Source: Nitrospirota bacterium | GTDB taxonomy: Bacteria; Nitrospirota; Thermodesulfovibrionia; UBA6902; DSMQ01 | Length of the DNA stretch: 56,554 bases | Direction: 5' to 3' | Assembly (NCBI GenBank): GCA_016212185.1 | Contig: JACRGX010000023.1 | Span: forward strand, 1-56,554 | Shown here: one piece after another, positions 16,063 to 25,332 of the stretch | How positions within the stretch are numbered: the stretch's first letter is position 1 | Layout of the letters: each line of letters begins with the position of its first letter | The notes under the pieces: model-generated | Told to the model about the DNA's origin: nothing | Database searches by the model: none | What the model saw: the letters and a program-made list of their open reading frames with translations, nothing else | Program-made: the position numbers and the translations under genes

Positions 16063-16526
16063 TGTTTACTGAAACCGTGTTAAAGGAAATTGAAAGCATA
16101 AAAACAAAATACCCTAATCCGAGGAGCGCTCTGCTCCCGGCGTTATATATTGCGCAGAAAGAGTTCGGGTGGCTGAGCCATGAGGCTATGCAGTGCGTTG
16201 CACATGCTATAGACCTGCCTGAGGCGGCAGTGCGGGGGACTGCATCTTTCTATGCGATGTTTAAGCATAATCCAATGGGGAGGCATCTCATACAGCTTTG
16301 CACAAATGTGTCATGCATGATTTTAGGCGCTGAAAAACTGGCGGATTTCCTCAAGTCTAAATACGGTCTTGAATCAGGCGGCACCACCAAAGACAATCGT
16401 TTTTCTCTCATGATAATGGAATGCATAGGCTCCTGCGGCACAGGTCCGGCAATGCTTGTTAACACGGATTTTTATGATAATCTTACTGAAAAAAGGATAG
16501 GAGAGATACTAAATACATATAAATAA
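16050..16526 (+). CDS. nuoE: NADH-quinone oxidoreductase subunit E
   Basis: 158 residues, the thioredoxin-like [2Fe-2S] subunit (N1a). Cysteines lie in [11 protein letters not shown] and [12 protein letters not shown]. It forms the NADH-input module with NuoF and NuoG, so this complex is the 14-subunit type rather than the 11-subunit type lacking E/F/G. Confidence 0.92.
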   Translation: MRQVMFTETVLKEIESIKTKYPNPRSALLPALYIAQKEFGWLSHEAMQCVAHAIDLPEAAVRGTASFYAMFKHNPMGRHLIQLCTNVSCMILGAEKLADFLKSKYGLESGGTTKDNRFSLMIMECIGSCGTGPAMLVNTDFYDNLTEKRIGEILNTYK

Positions 16527-16613
16527 TTGTTCAAGGGTTCAACATGGTTCAATATTGTTTAAATTGAACGAATTGAACCGTTTAAACTATTTGAACGTAT
16601 TTAATAAACAAAA
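16527..16613 (+). repeat. TTCAA/TTGAA-word repeat in the nuoE-nuoF spacer
   Basis: GGTTCAACATGGTTCAATAT, then TTGAACGAATTGAACC and TTTGAACG at about 7-10-base intervals. It can fold on itself, since the left half is the complement of the right half in word content. Confidence 0.55.
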
Positions 16614-17891
16614 ATGGAAAAAATATTATTGAAAAATACTGAAAACGCTGATTCTGCCGACATTGACGGATACATCAAAACCGGCGGTTATAAAGGCATT
16701 CCAAAGGCATTTAAACTAAAGCCGTCTGACATTATTGAGGAGATAAAGAAATCAGGTCTAAGAGGCAGGGGCGGCGCAGGTTTCCCGACAGGCATGAAAT
16801 GGAGCATTGCCGCCGCAGACTCCAAATTCCCCAAGTATCTTGTCTGTAATGCAGATGAAGGCGAGCCCGGCACATTCAAAGACAGGCATATACTTGAGAA
16901 GAATCCGCATTTATTAATAGAGGGGATGGTTATATCGGGATTTGCGCTCGGCTCTGAATACGGTTATATCTACCTCAGAGGTGAATATCCGCATGCAAAA
17001 GATATTTTGGAAAAGGCTATAAGACAGGCCTATGAAAAAAAATTTCTCGGCAAGGGCATCCTCGGGGGAAAAATAAAATTCCATCTTGCCGTGTATCAGG
17101 GCGCGGGGGCGTATATTTGCGGTGAAGAAACCGCGCTTATTGAATCGCTTGAAGGCAGAAGAGGGCATCCGAGGCTGAAGCCTCCCTTCCCTGTAAATGC
17201 CGGCGCGTGGAAAATGCCGACTATTGTAAATAATGTTGAAACGCTGTCTAATGTGCCCTACATTATTGACGCCGGAGCCGGAGCATATTCAAAAATAGGC
17301 AGTAAAGATTGTCCGGGCACAAAGCTGTTCAGCGTAAGCGGATGCGTTGAAAAACCCGGCGTTTATGAACTCCCCATGGGGATTTCCCTCAGGGAGATTA
17401 TTTACACCCATGCCGGAGGTATTAGAGGAGGAAAAAAAATTAAGGCGGTAATTCCTGGAGGAATCTCAACACCCGTGCTTCCTGTGGATAAAATAGACTG
17501 CCCCATGGATTTTATCTCAATACAAAAATACGGCAGCATGCTCGGCTCAGGCGCCGTCATTGTCATGGATGAATCCGTCTGCATGGTGAAGGTTGCGCAC
17601 AGGTCAATGAAGTTCTTTGAACATGAGTCCTGCGGCAAATGCATCCCGTGCAGGGAAGGAACAAGCTGGCTTGAAAAAATACTTCAGAGAATTGAACACG
17701 GCAAAGGAAGGGAAGATGACCTCGGACTTTTATCCGGTATAGCAGAAACCATGCTGGGCAAAACCTTCTGCCAGCTTGGAGACGGTGCGGCATGCGCGAT
17801 GCAGTCAATGCTAAAACATTTCAGGGGAGAATTTGAGGAACACATAAAAAGAAAATCAAAATGTCAAAGCTCAAATGCCAAAAAAGAATAG
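16614..17891 (+). CDS. nuoF: NADH-quinone oxidoreductase subunit F
   Basis: 425 residues, the NADH- and FMN-binding subunit. GLRGRGGAGFPTGMKW and NADEGEPGTFKDR bind NADH/FMN, GAGAYICGEETALIESLEG is the second signature, and ESCGKCIPCREGTSWL with a later Cys ligates the N3 [4Fe-4S] cluster. Usual length. The last codons are Lys/Ser-rich and run into spacer repeats. Confidence 0.94.
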   Translation: MEKILLKNTENADSADIDGYIKTGGYKGIPKAFKLKPSDIIEEIKKSGLRGRGGAGFPTGMKWSIAAADSKFPKYLVCNADEGEPGTFKDRHILEKNPHLLIEGMVISGFALGSEYGYIYLRGEYPHAKDILEKAIRQAYEKKFLGKGILGGKIKFHLAVYQGAGAYICGEETALIESLEGRRGHPRLKPPFPVNAGAWKMPTIVNNVETLSNVPYIIDAGAGAYSKIGSKDCPGTKLFSVSGCVEKPGVYELPMGISLREIIYTHAGGIRGGKKIKAVIPGGISTPVLPVDKIDCPMDFISIQKYGSMLGSGAVIVMDESVCMVKVAHRSMKFFEHESCGKCIPCREGTSWLEKILQRIEHGKGREDDLGLLSGIAETMLGKTFCQLGDGAACAMQSMLKHFRGEFEEHIKRKSKCQSSNAKKE

Positions 17892-17940
17892 GTATAGCAT
17901 TGCTTTGTTATTTGGATTTTGACATTTGTCATTTAAAATT

Positions 17941-20583
17941 ATGATATCCATAACCATCAACGGAAAAGAGATTACTCTGGACAAGCCGGTGACCGTCCTT
18001 AATGCCGCAAAGCGCGCCGGGATAAAAATACCAACTCTCTGCAACTATGAACTGCTTGAACCCTACGGAGGATGCAGGCTCTGCATTGTAGAAGTAGAAA
18101 GATTGCCGAAACTCCAGACCGCATGCACCTTAATGGCGGCAGACGGCATGGTCATAAAGACTGAATCCGATACCATCTCCGATGTAAGGCGCGGTCTTCT
18201 GGAATTGCTTCTCATAAACCATCCTCTTGACTGCCCGCAGTGCGACAAGGCAGGCGAGTGTGAACTGCAAAACCTCGTCGGCAAATACGGTGCTGCCTCA
18301 GGCAGGTATAAAGAGGAAAAAAGAAAGGTTCCTGCAAGTCATGAAGATAAAATCATCTCGCGAAATATGGAAAGATGCGTACTTTGTACAAGATGCGTGA
18401 GGACCTGCGATACAGTACAGGGCGCATTCGCAATTTCAGTCATCGGCAGAGGGGGCGGCTCAAGAGTTGAGCCGTTTTCATCAACATCATTTAACTGTGA
18501 ATACTGCGGCAACTGTCTTACGGCATGTCCGGTGGGCGCAATATTGAGCCGCATTCATCTGCACAGTTACAGGTTATGGCAGATTGACAGGGAAGTTGAG
18601 ACCATCTGCCCTTACTGCGGCGTAGGGTGTTCTTTAGTTCTTCAGGTCCGGGATGAGTCAGTAAAGCGCGCAGTCCCGAAATTAGGACTCGGTTTAAATA
18701 ACGGACTCCTGTGCTCAAATGGAAGGTTTGGTTATGAATTTGCCGGAAGTCCCGAACGACTCAAGACACCGCTTGTCCGGATAGCGCCAAAAGAAAAGAT
18801 AGAAGTTAAGAAGATAAGAAATTTAGAAGATAAAAACTCAGCCTCTCAACTTCATAACTTCTCAGCTTCTCAGTTTCGCGAAGCATCTTGGGAAGAGGCT
18901 TTAAGCATAATCGCTGAAGAATTAACGGCTGTACGGGATAAAAACAGCGGCGATGCAATTGCAGGCATTGCCTCGGCAAGATGCACAAACGAGGATAACT
19001 ATGTATTTCAGAAGTTCATGAGGACAGCATGCCGCACAAATCATATAGATTCGGTTTCAAGGGCCGGATTTGCAGGCATGCAGAAATATTTTGAAGACCT
19101 CTTAGGACAGGGGATTACGTCAAACCTGATAGCAGGGCTTAAAAACTCCAATGCAATACTGGCCGCCGGCGAAGACCCTACCGCCGTAAACCCCGTTCTT
19201 GGTTTATCAATACGGGCCGCGGCAAGGGAAGGCGCAAAAATTGCCGTCATTGGAAATATGCCCGGGCTTAAACGGTTTAAGACGCATACAGTTATCCCTC
19301 CTTTATTTAAAGAGGCGGAAATACTTGAAGCCTTGCTTGCTGCAGTAGCTAAGGGTAAGGGTGTACGGGGTGAAAAACCAGCGATAGACAGCATGATCGC
19401 CGGGATTTCACAAAACTCTCCTGAACAACATATTGAAGGGCTTAAAGAAATTGCAGACGTGCTTCTTCGCTCAGGGTCTGTTTCTATCGTTCTGGGCGCT
19501 GACGCCGCCCGCCGGGAAGACGGACACAGAACGCTTTTTGCAATCGCCGGACTAACCTACCTGCTTGAGGCAAGACTTTATCTCCTTTCAGAAAAGCCTA
19601 ATGAACAGGGGCTTATTGATATGGGCTGTCTGCCTGATACGCTTCCGGGTGGAAGACCTCTCGGCATCTCTGATTTCAGAAAAAGGTTTGAGACTGAATG
19701 GAAAACAGCCGTGCCTGCAAAAGAAGGGCTTACCCTTATGAAAATTATAGAGGCGGCTAAAGAAAAAAAAATTAAGGCGATGTACATAATGGGCGAAAAC
19801 CCCGCATTCAATCTTCCGGACAACGCCCAAATAAAAGAAGCCTTAAGCTCGCTTGATTTTCTTGTGGTTCAGGATATTTTCCTGACCGAAACCGCAGAAC
19901 TTGCCGATGTAGTTCTTCCTGCGGCTTGCTGGCCCGGGAAAGAAGGGACCTTCACCAACCTTGAACGCAGGATACAGCTTCTTAAAAAGGCAGTAAACAC
20001 ATCACCCGGCATGGAGGACTGGAAGATTATCGCCGCGATTTCCGGGAAAATGGGGTGTAAAATGGCATATTCCGATGCTGAGGAAATAATGCAGGAGATT
20101 GCGCGCGTCTCTCCGCTTTACAAAGACCTTACTTACAGTGAGATTGCAAAAGGCAATTGCCTGTGGCCCTATCATGGAGAGCCGTTAAGGGGCTGGCTCG
20201 GCGAGGTGCCTGCGGCATCTGTCAAGCCTAAAAAATACAATGCCGACCTCTACATTGCGCCTGAAAACATACTATTTCACTCAGGAACCCTTTCAAGAAG
20301 CGCCTCTACATTGAGAAAGATATATCCTAAGCCCTTGTTAAAGATCGGCGCGCATCATGCCGGAAGACTCAGCCTGAAAGAAGGTGACGCCGTTTCTGTT
20401 TCATCAGCGCATGGAAGTGTCAAGGTCCCTGTCTCAATTGACCCTACAATAAAAGACAACAAGGCATTGCTCAGTAATAATTTTGAAGGCGCGGGCGTAT
20501 TCAGTCTCATGGGTTATAATATTGACCCGGTTACAAACATTCCGGGGATAGAAGGCTGTGAGGTTACAATTAATAAACTATGA
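17941..20583 (+). CDS. nuoG: NADH-quinone oxidoreductase subunit G
   Basis: 880 residues. [2Fe-2S] N1b: CNYELLEPYGGCRLC with a later Cys. HPLDCPQCDKAGEC gives the His-Cys N5 site. CVLCTRCVRTC and CEYCGNCLTACPVG are further [4Fe-4S] motifs. CPYCGVGC is the N7-type motif before a molybdopterin-like fold with no sign of a working Mo site. I use the ATG at 17941; an upstream TTG at 17926 is weaker. An extra stretch of about 23 residues near 279-305 derives from a heptad repeat. The end overlaps nuoH. Confidence 0.92.
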   Translation: MISITINGKEITLDKPVTVLNAAKRAGIKIPTLCNYELLEPYGGCRLCIVEVERLPKLQTACTLMAADGMVIKTESDTISDVRRGLLELLLINHPLDCPQCDKAGECELQNLVGKYGAASGRYKEEKRKVPASHEDKIISRNMERCVLCTRCVRTCDTVQGAFAISVIGRGGGSRVEPFSSTSFNCEYCGNCLTACPVGAILSRIHLHSYRLWQIDREVETICPYCGVGCSLVLQVRDESVKRAVPKLGLGLNNGLLCSNGRFGYEFAGSPERLKTPLVRIAPKEKIEVKKIRNLEDKNSASQLHNFSASQFREASWEEALSIIAEELTAVRDKNSGDAIAGIASARCTNEDNYVFQKFMRTACRTNHIDSVSRAGFAGMQKYFEDLLGQGITSNLIAGLKNSNAILAAGEDPTAVNPVLGLSIRAAAREGAKIAVIGNMPGLKRFKTHTVIPPLFKEAEILEALLAAVAKGKGVRGEKPAIDSMIAGISQNSPEQHIEGLKEIADVLLRSGSVSIVLGADAARREDGHRTLFAIAGLTYLLEARLYLLSEKPNEQGLIDMGCLPDTLPGGRPLGISDFRKRFETEWKTAVPAKEGLTLMKIIEAAKEKKIKAMYIMGENPAFNLPDNAQIKEALSSLDFLVVQDIFLTETAELADVVLPAACWPGKEGTFTNLERRIQLLKKAVNTSPGMEDWKIIAAISGKMGCKMAYSDAEEIMQEIARVSPLYKDLTYSEIAKGNCLWPYHGEPLRGWLGEVPAASVKPKKYNADLYIAPENILFHSGTLSRSASTLRKIYPKPLLKIGAHHAGRLSLKEGDAVSVSSAHGSVKVPVSIDPTIKDNKALLSNNFEGAGVFSLMGYNIDPVTNIPGIEGCEVTINKL

Positions 20584-21551
20584 CGGATATAATAAGTATC
20601 ATAATTAAAATTGCAATTGTTATTTTAATAACACTTCTGCACGTAGCCTATGTGGTATATTTTGAACGCAAGGTCATAGGCCACATGCAGGCCAGGCTCG
20701 GACCTATGAGGGTCGGTCCGCATGGGCTGTTGCAGCCTATTGCAGACGGCATAAAGCTTTTTTTCAAGGAAGACATCATTCCCTCGCAATCGGATAAACC
20801 CATATTTTATATTGCGCCTGTCATCGGGCTGGTTGCGGTTTTATCTTCCCTTGCCGTAATTCCATTCTGGCGCGGGTTTTCCATTGCCGATATCAATATC
20901 GGCGTTCTCTACATATTGGCGCTTTCCTCTGTAGGCGCTTTCAGTGTCATTCTCGCAGGCTGGGCTTCTAATTCAAAATACCCGTTCCTCGGCGGTTTGA
21001 GGTCTTCGGCGCAGGTCATAAGCTATGAAATTGCAATGGGCTTAAGCCTTGTGCCTGTAATGATGCAGGCAGGAAGCGCAAATCTTGCAGACATAGTAAA
21101 GGCACAGGCGGCATATCCTTTCATAGCAAACCCGCTCATGTGGATTTCTTTCTTTGTATTTCTTATAGCGATGGTTGCGGAGACAAACAGAGCGCCGTTT
21201 GATCTTCCGGAGGCGGAAAGCGAGCTTGTCGCAGGATACTTTGTTGAATACAGCGGGATACGCATGGGCCTGTTTTTCATGGCTGAGTATACGGCTATGT
21301 TCGTCATGTCCGCCATGGTGACTATTTGTTTTTTTGGCGGATGGAGCGGTCCGCAATTCTGGATTTTGTCATACATTCCTCCGGTTGCATGGTTTTTACT
21401 GAAAGTCTATGCCCTGATATTTTTCTATTTCTGGATAAGGGCCACACTTCCGAGATACAGGTATGACCAGCTCATGGGGCTTGGGTGGAAGTTGTTTATT
21501 CCTTTATCATTGGCAAATATAGTATTGACGGGAATCGTGAAATTATTATGA
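20580..21551 (+). CDS. nuoH: NADH-quinone oxidoreductase subunit H
   Basis: 323 residues, eight TM helices, the ND1 subunit at the arm junction. FERKVIGHMQARLGPMRVGP and ETNRAPFDLPEAESELVAGY are the conserved quinone-channel signatures. ATG overlaps the nuoG stop. Confidence 0.94.
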   Translation: MTDIISIIIKIAIVILITLLHVAYVVYFERKVIGHMQARLGPMRVGPHGLLQPIADGIKLFFKEDIIPSQSDKPIFYIAPVIGLVAVLSSLAVIPFWRGFSIADINIGVLYILALSSVGAFSVILAGWASNSKYPFLGGLRSSAQVISYEIAMGLSLVPVMMQAGSANLADIVKAQAAYPFIANPLMWISFFVFLIAMVAETNRAPFDLPEAESELVAGYFVEYSGIRMGLFFMAEYTAMFVMSAMVTICFFGGWSGPQFWILSYIPPVAWFLLKVYALIFFYFWIRATLPRYRYDQLMGLGWKLFIPLSLANIVLTGIVKLL

Positions 21552-21573
21552 GAAGAATGGAGTCAAGGGGTCA

Positions 21574-22092
21574 ATGACAGTTAAAGAATTTACAAAAAAA
21601 GTTCTATTCATTGAAATCCTTCAGGGTCTTGCCCTGACTCTTAAGCATTTATTTACTCCTGCCGTCACAAGGCAGTACCCTTCGGAAAAACGGGAACCAT
21701 TCCCGGGTGCCAGAGGGCTTCATGCGCTTGTGAGGGATGAGCAAACAGGTCAGGCAAAGTGCGTGGGCTGCGGTCTTTGCGCTGCAATGTGCCCGTCGCA
21801 GTGCATACATATTTATACAAGCGAGGGCGAGGATTATAAGAAAATTGTTGACCGCTATGAAATAGACGTCTTAAGATGCGTCTTCTGCGCATTCTGCGTA
21901 GAGGCATGCCCCTACGGCGCAGTTGCGCTCACAGGGCATTACGAATATTCAAACTATTCAAGGGGTGTCTTTTACTATACAAAAGAACGGCTTTTGGAAA
22001 ACTGGGATAAATACATGTCAGGCGATAAAGGCAGGGAGTATTTTAAAAAATTCTGGAGTCCCATGAGTAAAGACTTCGCACAGAAGAAATAA
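21574..22092 (+). CDS. nuoI: NADH-quinone oxidoreductase subunit I
   Basis: 172 residues with two [4Fe-4S] ferredoxin motifs, CVGCGLCAAMCPSQC and CVFCAFCVEACPYG, clusters N6a and N6b. It links NuoG to NuoB. Short spacing to nuoH. Confidence 0.93.
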   Translation: MTVKEFTKKVLFIEILQGLALTLKHLFTPAVTRQYPSEKREPFPGARGLHALVRDEQTGQAKCVGCGLCAAMCPSQCIHIYTSEGEDYKKIVDRYEIDVLRCVFCAFCVEACPYGAVALTGHYEYSNYSRGVFYYTKERLLENWDKYMSGDKGREYFKKFWSPMSKDFAQKK

Positions 22093-22100
22093 ACAAACTT

Positions 22101-22172
22101 CTGTCATTCCGGCTTGACACGGAATCCAGATTTTTATGTCTTCTGGATTCCTGCTTTCGCAGGAATGACAGC
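22101..22172. repeat. dispersed TCATTCC/GGAATGACA repeat in the nuoI-nuoJ spacer
   Basis: TCATTCCGGCTTGACACGGA with its arm, then CTGGATTCCTGCTTTCGCAG and GAATGACAGC. The second half, GGATTCCTGCTTTCGCAGGA, occurs identically at 31301-31320 before mdh. Confidence 0.6.
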
Positions 22173-22187
22173 ATAATTTAGGAGATT

Positions 22188-22697
22188 ATGCTTCCACAGA
22201 TATTTTTTGCATACTTTGCGGCTGTGATTACCGGGACCTCAATCCTTGTGATAACGAGGAAAAACCCAGTGCACAGCGTCATCTGGATGCTCGTGCTTTT
22301 CCTTCACATAGCAGCGCTTTACATATTTCTGAATGCCGAATTTTTAGCGGCAATACAGATAATTGTTTATGCAGGCGCAATCTTGGTATTATTCCTTTTT
22401 GTCATTATGCTCCTGAACCTAAAGAAGGAAGAGACCGAAAGGAAATTTCAAGGGCACTGGGCGCTGAGCACGTTTGCCGGAGCGCTTTTTGCAGTATTTT
22501 TGATACTGATATTGCGTAAGATTACAGTATTCCCGGCGCCCGGACAGTACAGTATTCAGGCGATGCAGTCAGAAGGCAATCTCATGGTTATAGGAAAGGT
22601 CTTATATACAGAATATCTGCTGCCCTTTGAAATCGCATCAGTAATACTTCTGGTGGCAATAATCGGGGCAGTGGTGCTGGCAAAGAAAAAAATATAA
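22188..22697 (+). CDS. nuoJ: NADH-quinone oxidoreductase subunit J
   Basis: 169 residues with five TM helices. AAIQIIVYAGAILVLFLFVI is the conserved TM3 helix with the pi-bulge of ND6. Membrane arm of complex I. Confidence 0.92.
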   Translation: MLPQIFFAYFAAVITGTSILVITRKNPVHSVIWMLVLFLHIAALYIFLNAEFLAAIQIIVYAGAILVLFLFVIMLLNLKKEETERKFQGHWALSTFAGALFAVFLILILRKITVFPAPGQYSIQAMQSEGNLMVIGKVLYTEYLLPFEIASVILLVAIIGAVVLAKKKI

Positions 22698-22773
22698 ACT
22701 GAAGCGTAATGAGTATAAAGATTTTACCCATTACGGATTACACATAACGGATTACGGTCTTTAAGGAGGTTAA

Positions 22774-23076
22774 TTGGTTCCTTTAAGCTGGTACATAATG
22801 CTCAGCGCAGTGGTTTTCAGCATAGGCGTCATAGGCTTTATCTCAAGGCGCAATCTGATTATTGCATTCATATCCATAGAGCTGATGCTGAATTCCGTAA
22901 ACATCAGCCTTGCCGCATTCAGTCATTATCTTCAGTCCATAAGGGGTCAGATTATGGTCTTTTTTGTAATTACTGTGGCTGCCGCCGAGGCGGCAATCGG
23001 GCTTGCGATATTGATAGCGCTTTACAGAAATAATCCGACGGTCAAAGCGGATGAGATAAATCTTTTGAAAGGATGA
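22774..23076 (+). CDS. nuoK: NADH-quinone oxidoreductase subunit K
   Basis: 100 residues, three TM helices, with the conserved Glu in [11 protein letters not shown] and another in [10 protein letters not shown]. The TTG start follows AAGGAGG at a good distance. ND4L homolog. Confidence 0.92.
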   Translation: MVPLSWYIMLSAVVFSIGVIGFISRRNLIIAFISIELMLNSVNISLAAFSHYLQSIRGQIMVFFVITVAAAEAAIGLAILIALYRNNPTVKADEINLLKG

Positions 23077-23201
23077 AGGATGCAATATTCAATGTTCAAT
23101 TAGCAATACAAAATTAGCATTTGACAATGATAAGCACTTAAATTTGAAATGATAATTGTTAATTTTGCAATTTGCAATGTTTTGTATAAGTAAAATAGAA
23201 A

Positions 23202-25124
23202 ATGCTTAAATACATACTCATACCACTGCTTCCGTTAATTGCGTTTGCGATAAATATTTTATTCGGACGCAATTACATCAAAGACAAGGCGCACTGGATA
23301 GCCGTGCCTGCGGTCCTCGGCTCCTTTGCCCTTGCAGTGAGCGCATTCCTTGAAGTAACCTCGGGGAATATCATCAATATAAACATCTACAATTGGGTCA
23401 TATCAGGAAGTTTCAGCGTGCCTATCGGCTTTCTCATAGACCAGCTTACGGCAATAATGCTCATAGTCGTCACTTCCATCAGTTCATTGATATTTATTTA
23501 CTCCGTGGGCTACATGCACGGAGACAAAGGCTATTACAGGTTCTTTGCGTATCTGAGCCTTTTTGTCTTTTCAATGCTCATGCTCGTCATGGCAAATAAC
23601 TTCCTGCTCCTTTACTTTGGCTGGGAGGCAGTCGGTTTATGCTCTTATTTCCTCATTGGCTTCTGGTATGAAAAAAAATCCGCTGCCAATGCAGGCAAAA
23701 AGGCATTCATAGTAAACAGGTTCGGAGACTTCGGCTTTGGACTGGGCATTATGCTTATATTTCTCACTTACGGGAGCGTTGAGTACGCAAATGTATTTGC
23801 AAATGCAGGAAGCGCCGCAGGCATGACATCAAACATTTTCGGATATGATATAAACACTATTACCCTGATCTGCATTTTGCTTTTCTGCGGCGCTGTCGGA
23901 AAATCCGCGCAGATGCCGCTTCATGTATGGCTTCCAGATGCAATGGAAGGACCGACGCCTGTCTCTGCATTGATTCATGCGGCCACAATGGTCACGGCAG
24001 GCGTGTTCATGGTTGCGCGCTGTAATCCGCTTTTTAATCTCTCGGCAGTTGCGATGAACACAGTAGCTATAGTCGGCGGCATAACCGCAATATTTGCGGC
24101 GTCAATCGGGCTTGTGCAAAATGATATAAAACGTGTCATAGCATATTCCACCGTCAGTCAGTTAGGCTATATGTTCCTGGCCCTCGGCGTAGGCGCCTAC
24201 TCTGCCGGAATATTTCATCTTTATACACATGCCTATTTCAAGGCCTTGCTCTTCCTCGCCTCAGGCAGCGTCATTCACGCCCTGCATAACGAGCAGAACA
24301 TGCAAAACATGGGCGGATTAAAAAAATATATGCCTGTAACTTACACAGTATTTATTTTAGCCACACTGAGCATTACAGGCATTCCGGGATTTGCAGGTTT
24401 CTTCAGCAAAGATGAAATCCTCTGGAGGGCCTACTCAAGCAGTGACCTTGGAAAATTTTTATGGATTCTGGCTGCGTCAGCGGCCCTTTTAACGGCATTC
24501 TATTCGTGGAGACTGATATTTCTGACGTTCCACGGCAAGTTCCGCGGAACACATGAACAGGAGCATCACCTCCACGAGTCACCGCCGGTCATAACTATCC
24601 CATTGATGCTCCTTGCCATAGGCGCTGTAGGCGCCGGTTGGGTCGGCATACCGCCGCTTCTTATGGAGCACGGTGACAGAGTCGGAGAATTTCTTGCGCC
24701 TGCGCTCGGTCATCCGCATGGGGAAGGCTCGCATGCAGAAGAATTAATGGTAATGGGAATATCCATACTTGTTGCATTAGGCGGATGGTTTATCGCACAT
24801 AAAATGTATGTAAAAAATACAGAACTGCCGGATAAAATCATCTCTAAATTTCAGTCGCTTTATAAACTGCTTTATAACAAATACTATATTGATGAACTTT
24901 ACGACAAAACTATTGTACAGCCTGTGCTTAAGGCATCTGACAAAGTCATACTCGGATTCTTTGACGGAAAGATTATAGAAGGAGTTGTAAACGGAGTCCC
25001 GGCGCTTATCGGCTCCTTCAGCCAAAAACTGAGGAAGGTGCAGACAGGCATACTTTCTGGTTACGGACTGATAATGGCGCTCGGGGCAGTGATTATAATC
25101 GGCATTGTAATTTTTGCAAAATAG
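23202..25124 (+). CDS. nuoL: NADH-quinone oxidoreductase subunit L
   Basis: 640 residues, antiporter-like ND5 subunit with about 16 TM helices and the C-terminal lateral helix. FGWEAVGLCSYFLIGFW (key Glu), KSAQMPLHVWLPDAMEGPTP and HAATMVTAGVFMVAR (key Lys/His) are present. It pumps protons. Confidence 0.94.
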   Translation: MLKYILIPLLPLIAFAINILFGRNYIKDKAHWIAVPAVLGSFALAVSAFLEVTSGNIININIYNWVISGSFSVPIGFLIDQLTAIMLIVVTSISSLIFIYSVGYMHGDKGYYRFFAYLSLFVFSMLMLVMANNFLLLYFGWEAVGLCSYFLIGFWYEKKSAANAGKKAFIVNRFGDFGFGLGIMLIFLTYGSVEYANVFANAGSAAGMTSNIFGYDINTITLICILLFCGAVGKSAQMPLHVWLPDAMEGPTPVSALIHAATMVTAGVFMVARCNPLFNLSAVAMNTVAIVGGITAIFAASIGLVQNDIKRVIAYSTVSQLGYMFLALGVGAYSAGIFHLYTHAYFKALLFLASGSVIHALHNEQNMQNMGGLKKYMPVTYTVFILATLSITGIPGFAGFFSKDEILWRAYSSSDLGKFLWILAASAALLTAFYSWRLIFLTFHGKFRGTHEQEHHLHESPPVITIPLMLLAIGAVGAGWVGIPPLLMEHGDRVGEFLAPALGHPHGEGSHAEELMVMGISILVALGGWFIAHKMYVKNTELPDKIISKFQSLYKLLYNKYYIDELYDKTIVQPVLKASDKVILGFFDGKIIEGVVNGVPALIGSFSQKLRKVQTGILSGYGLIMALGAVIIIGIVIFAK

Positions 25125-25332
25125 GAGGAATAACCACAGAGGGCACAGAAAAAAACAAAACTGAATTTAGCCACAGATTACACAGATTAACACAGAAAGT
25201 CTCCCCTCCCTTGACGGGAGGGGATGAAGGGGAGGGTGAAAATAGCTTTTTAAACACCCCCACCCTCTCCCGTCAAGGGGGAGGGAACATAAGGTATTTC
25301 TCTCCCATCAAGGGGGAGTATATTGAAAGAAA
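25125..25332. repeat. composite repeat cluster in the nuoL-nuoM spacer
   Basis: First a CCACAGAGGGCACAGAA unit, then a stretch (25157-25195) nearly identical to 33408-33446, with words TGAATTTAGCCACAGATTAC and ACAGATTAACACAG. A GC-rich fold-back follows: CTCCCCTCCCTTGACGGGAG with GGGGAGGGTG, answered by CACCCTCTCCCGTCAAGGGG and again by CTCCCATCAAGGGGGAG. It can form a strong hairpin within the operon. Confidence 0.6.

Noticed and set aside
17941-20583. nuoG as a formate dehydrogenase-type gene
   Set aside because: The CPYCGVGC motif is shared, but no Sec/Cys active site follows, and gene order and N-terminal clusters are those of NuoG.
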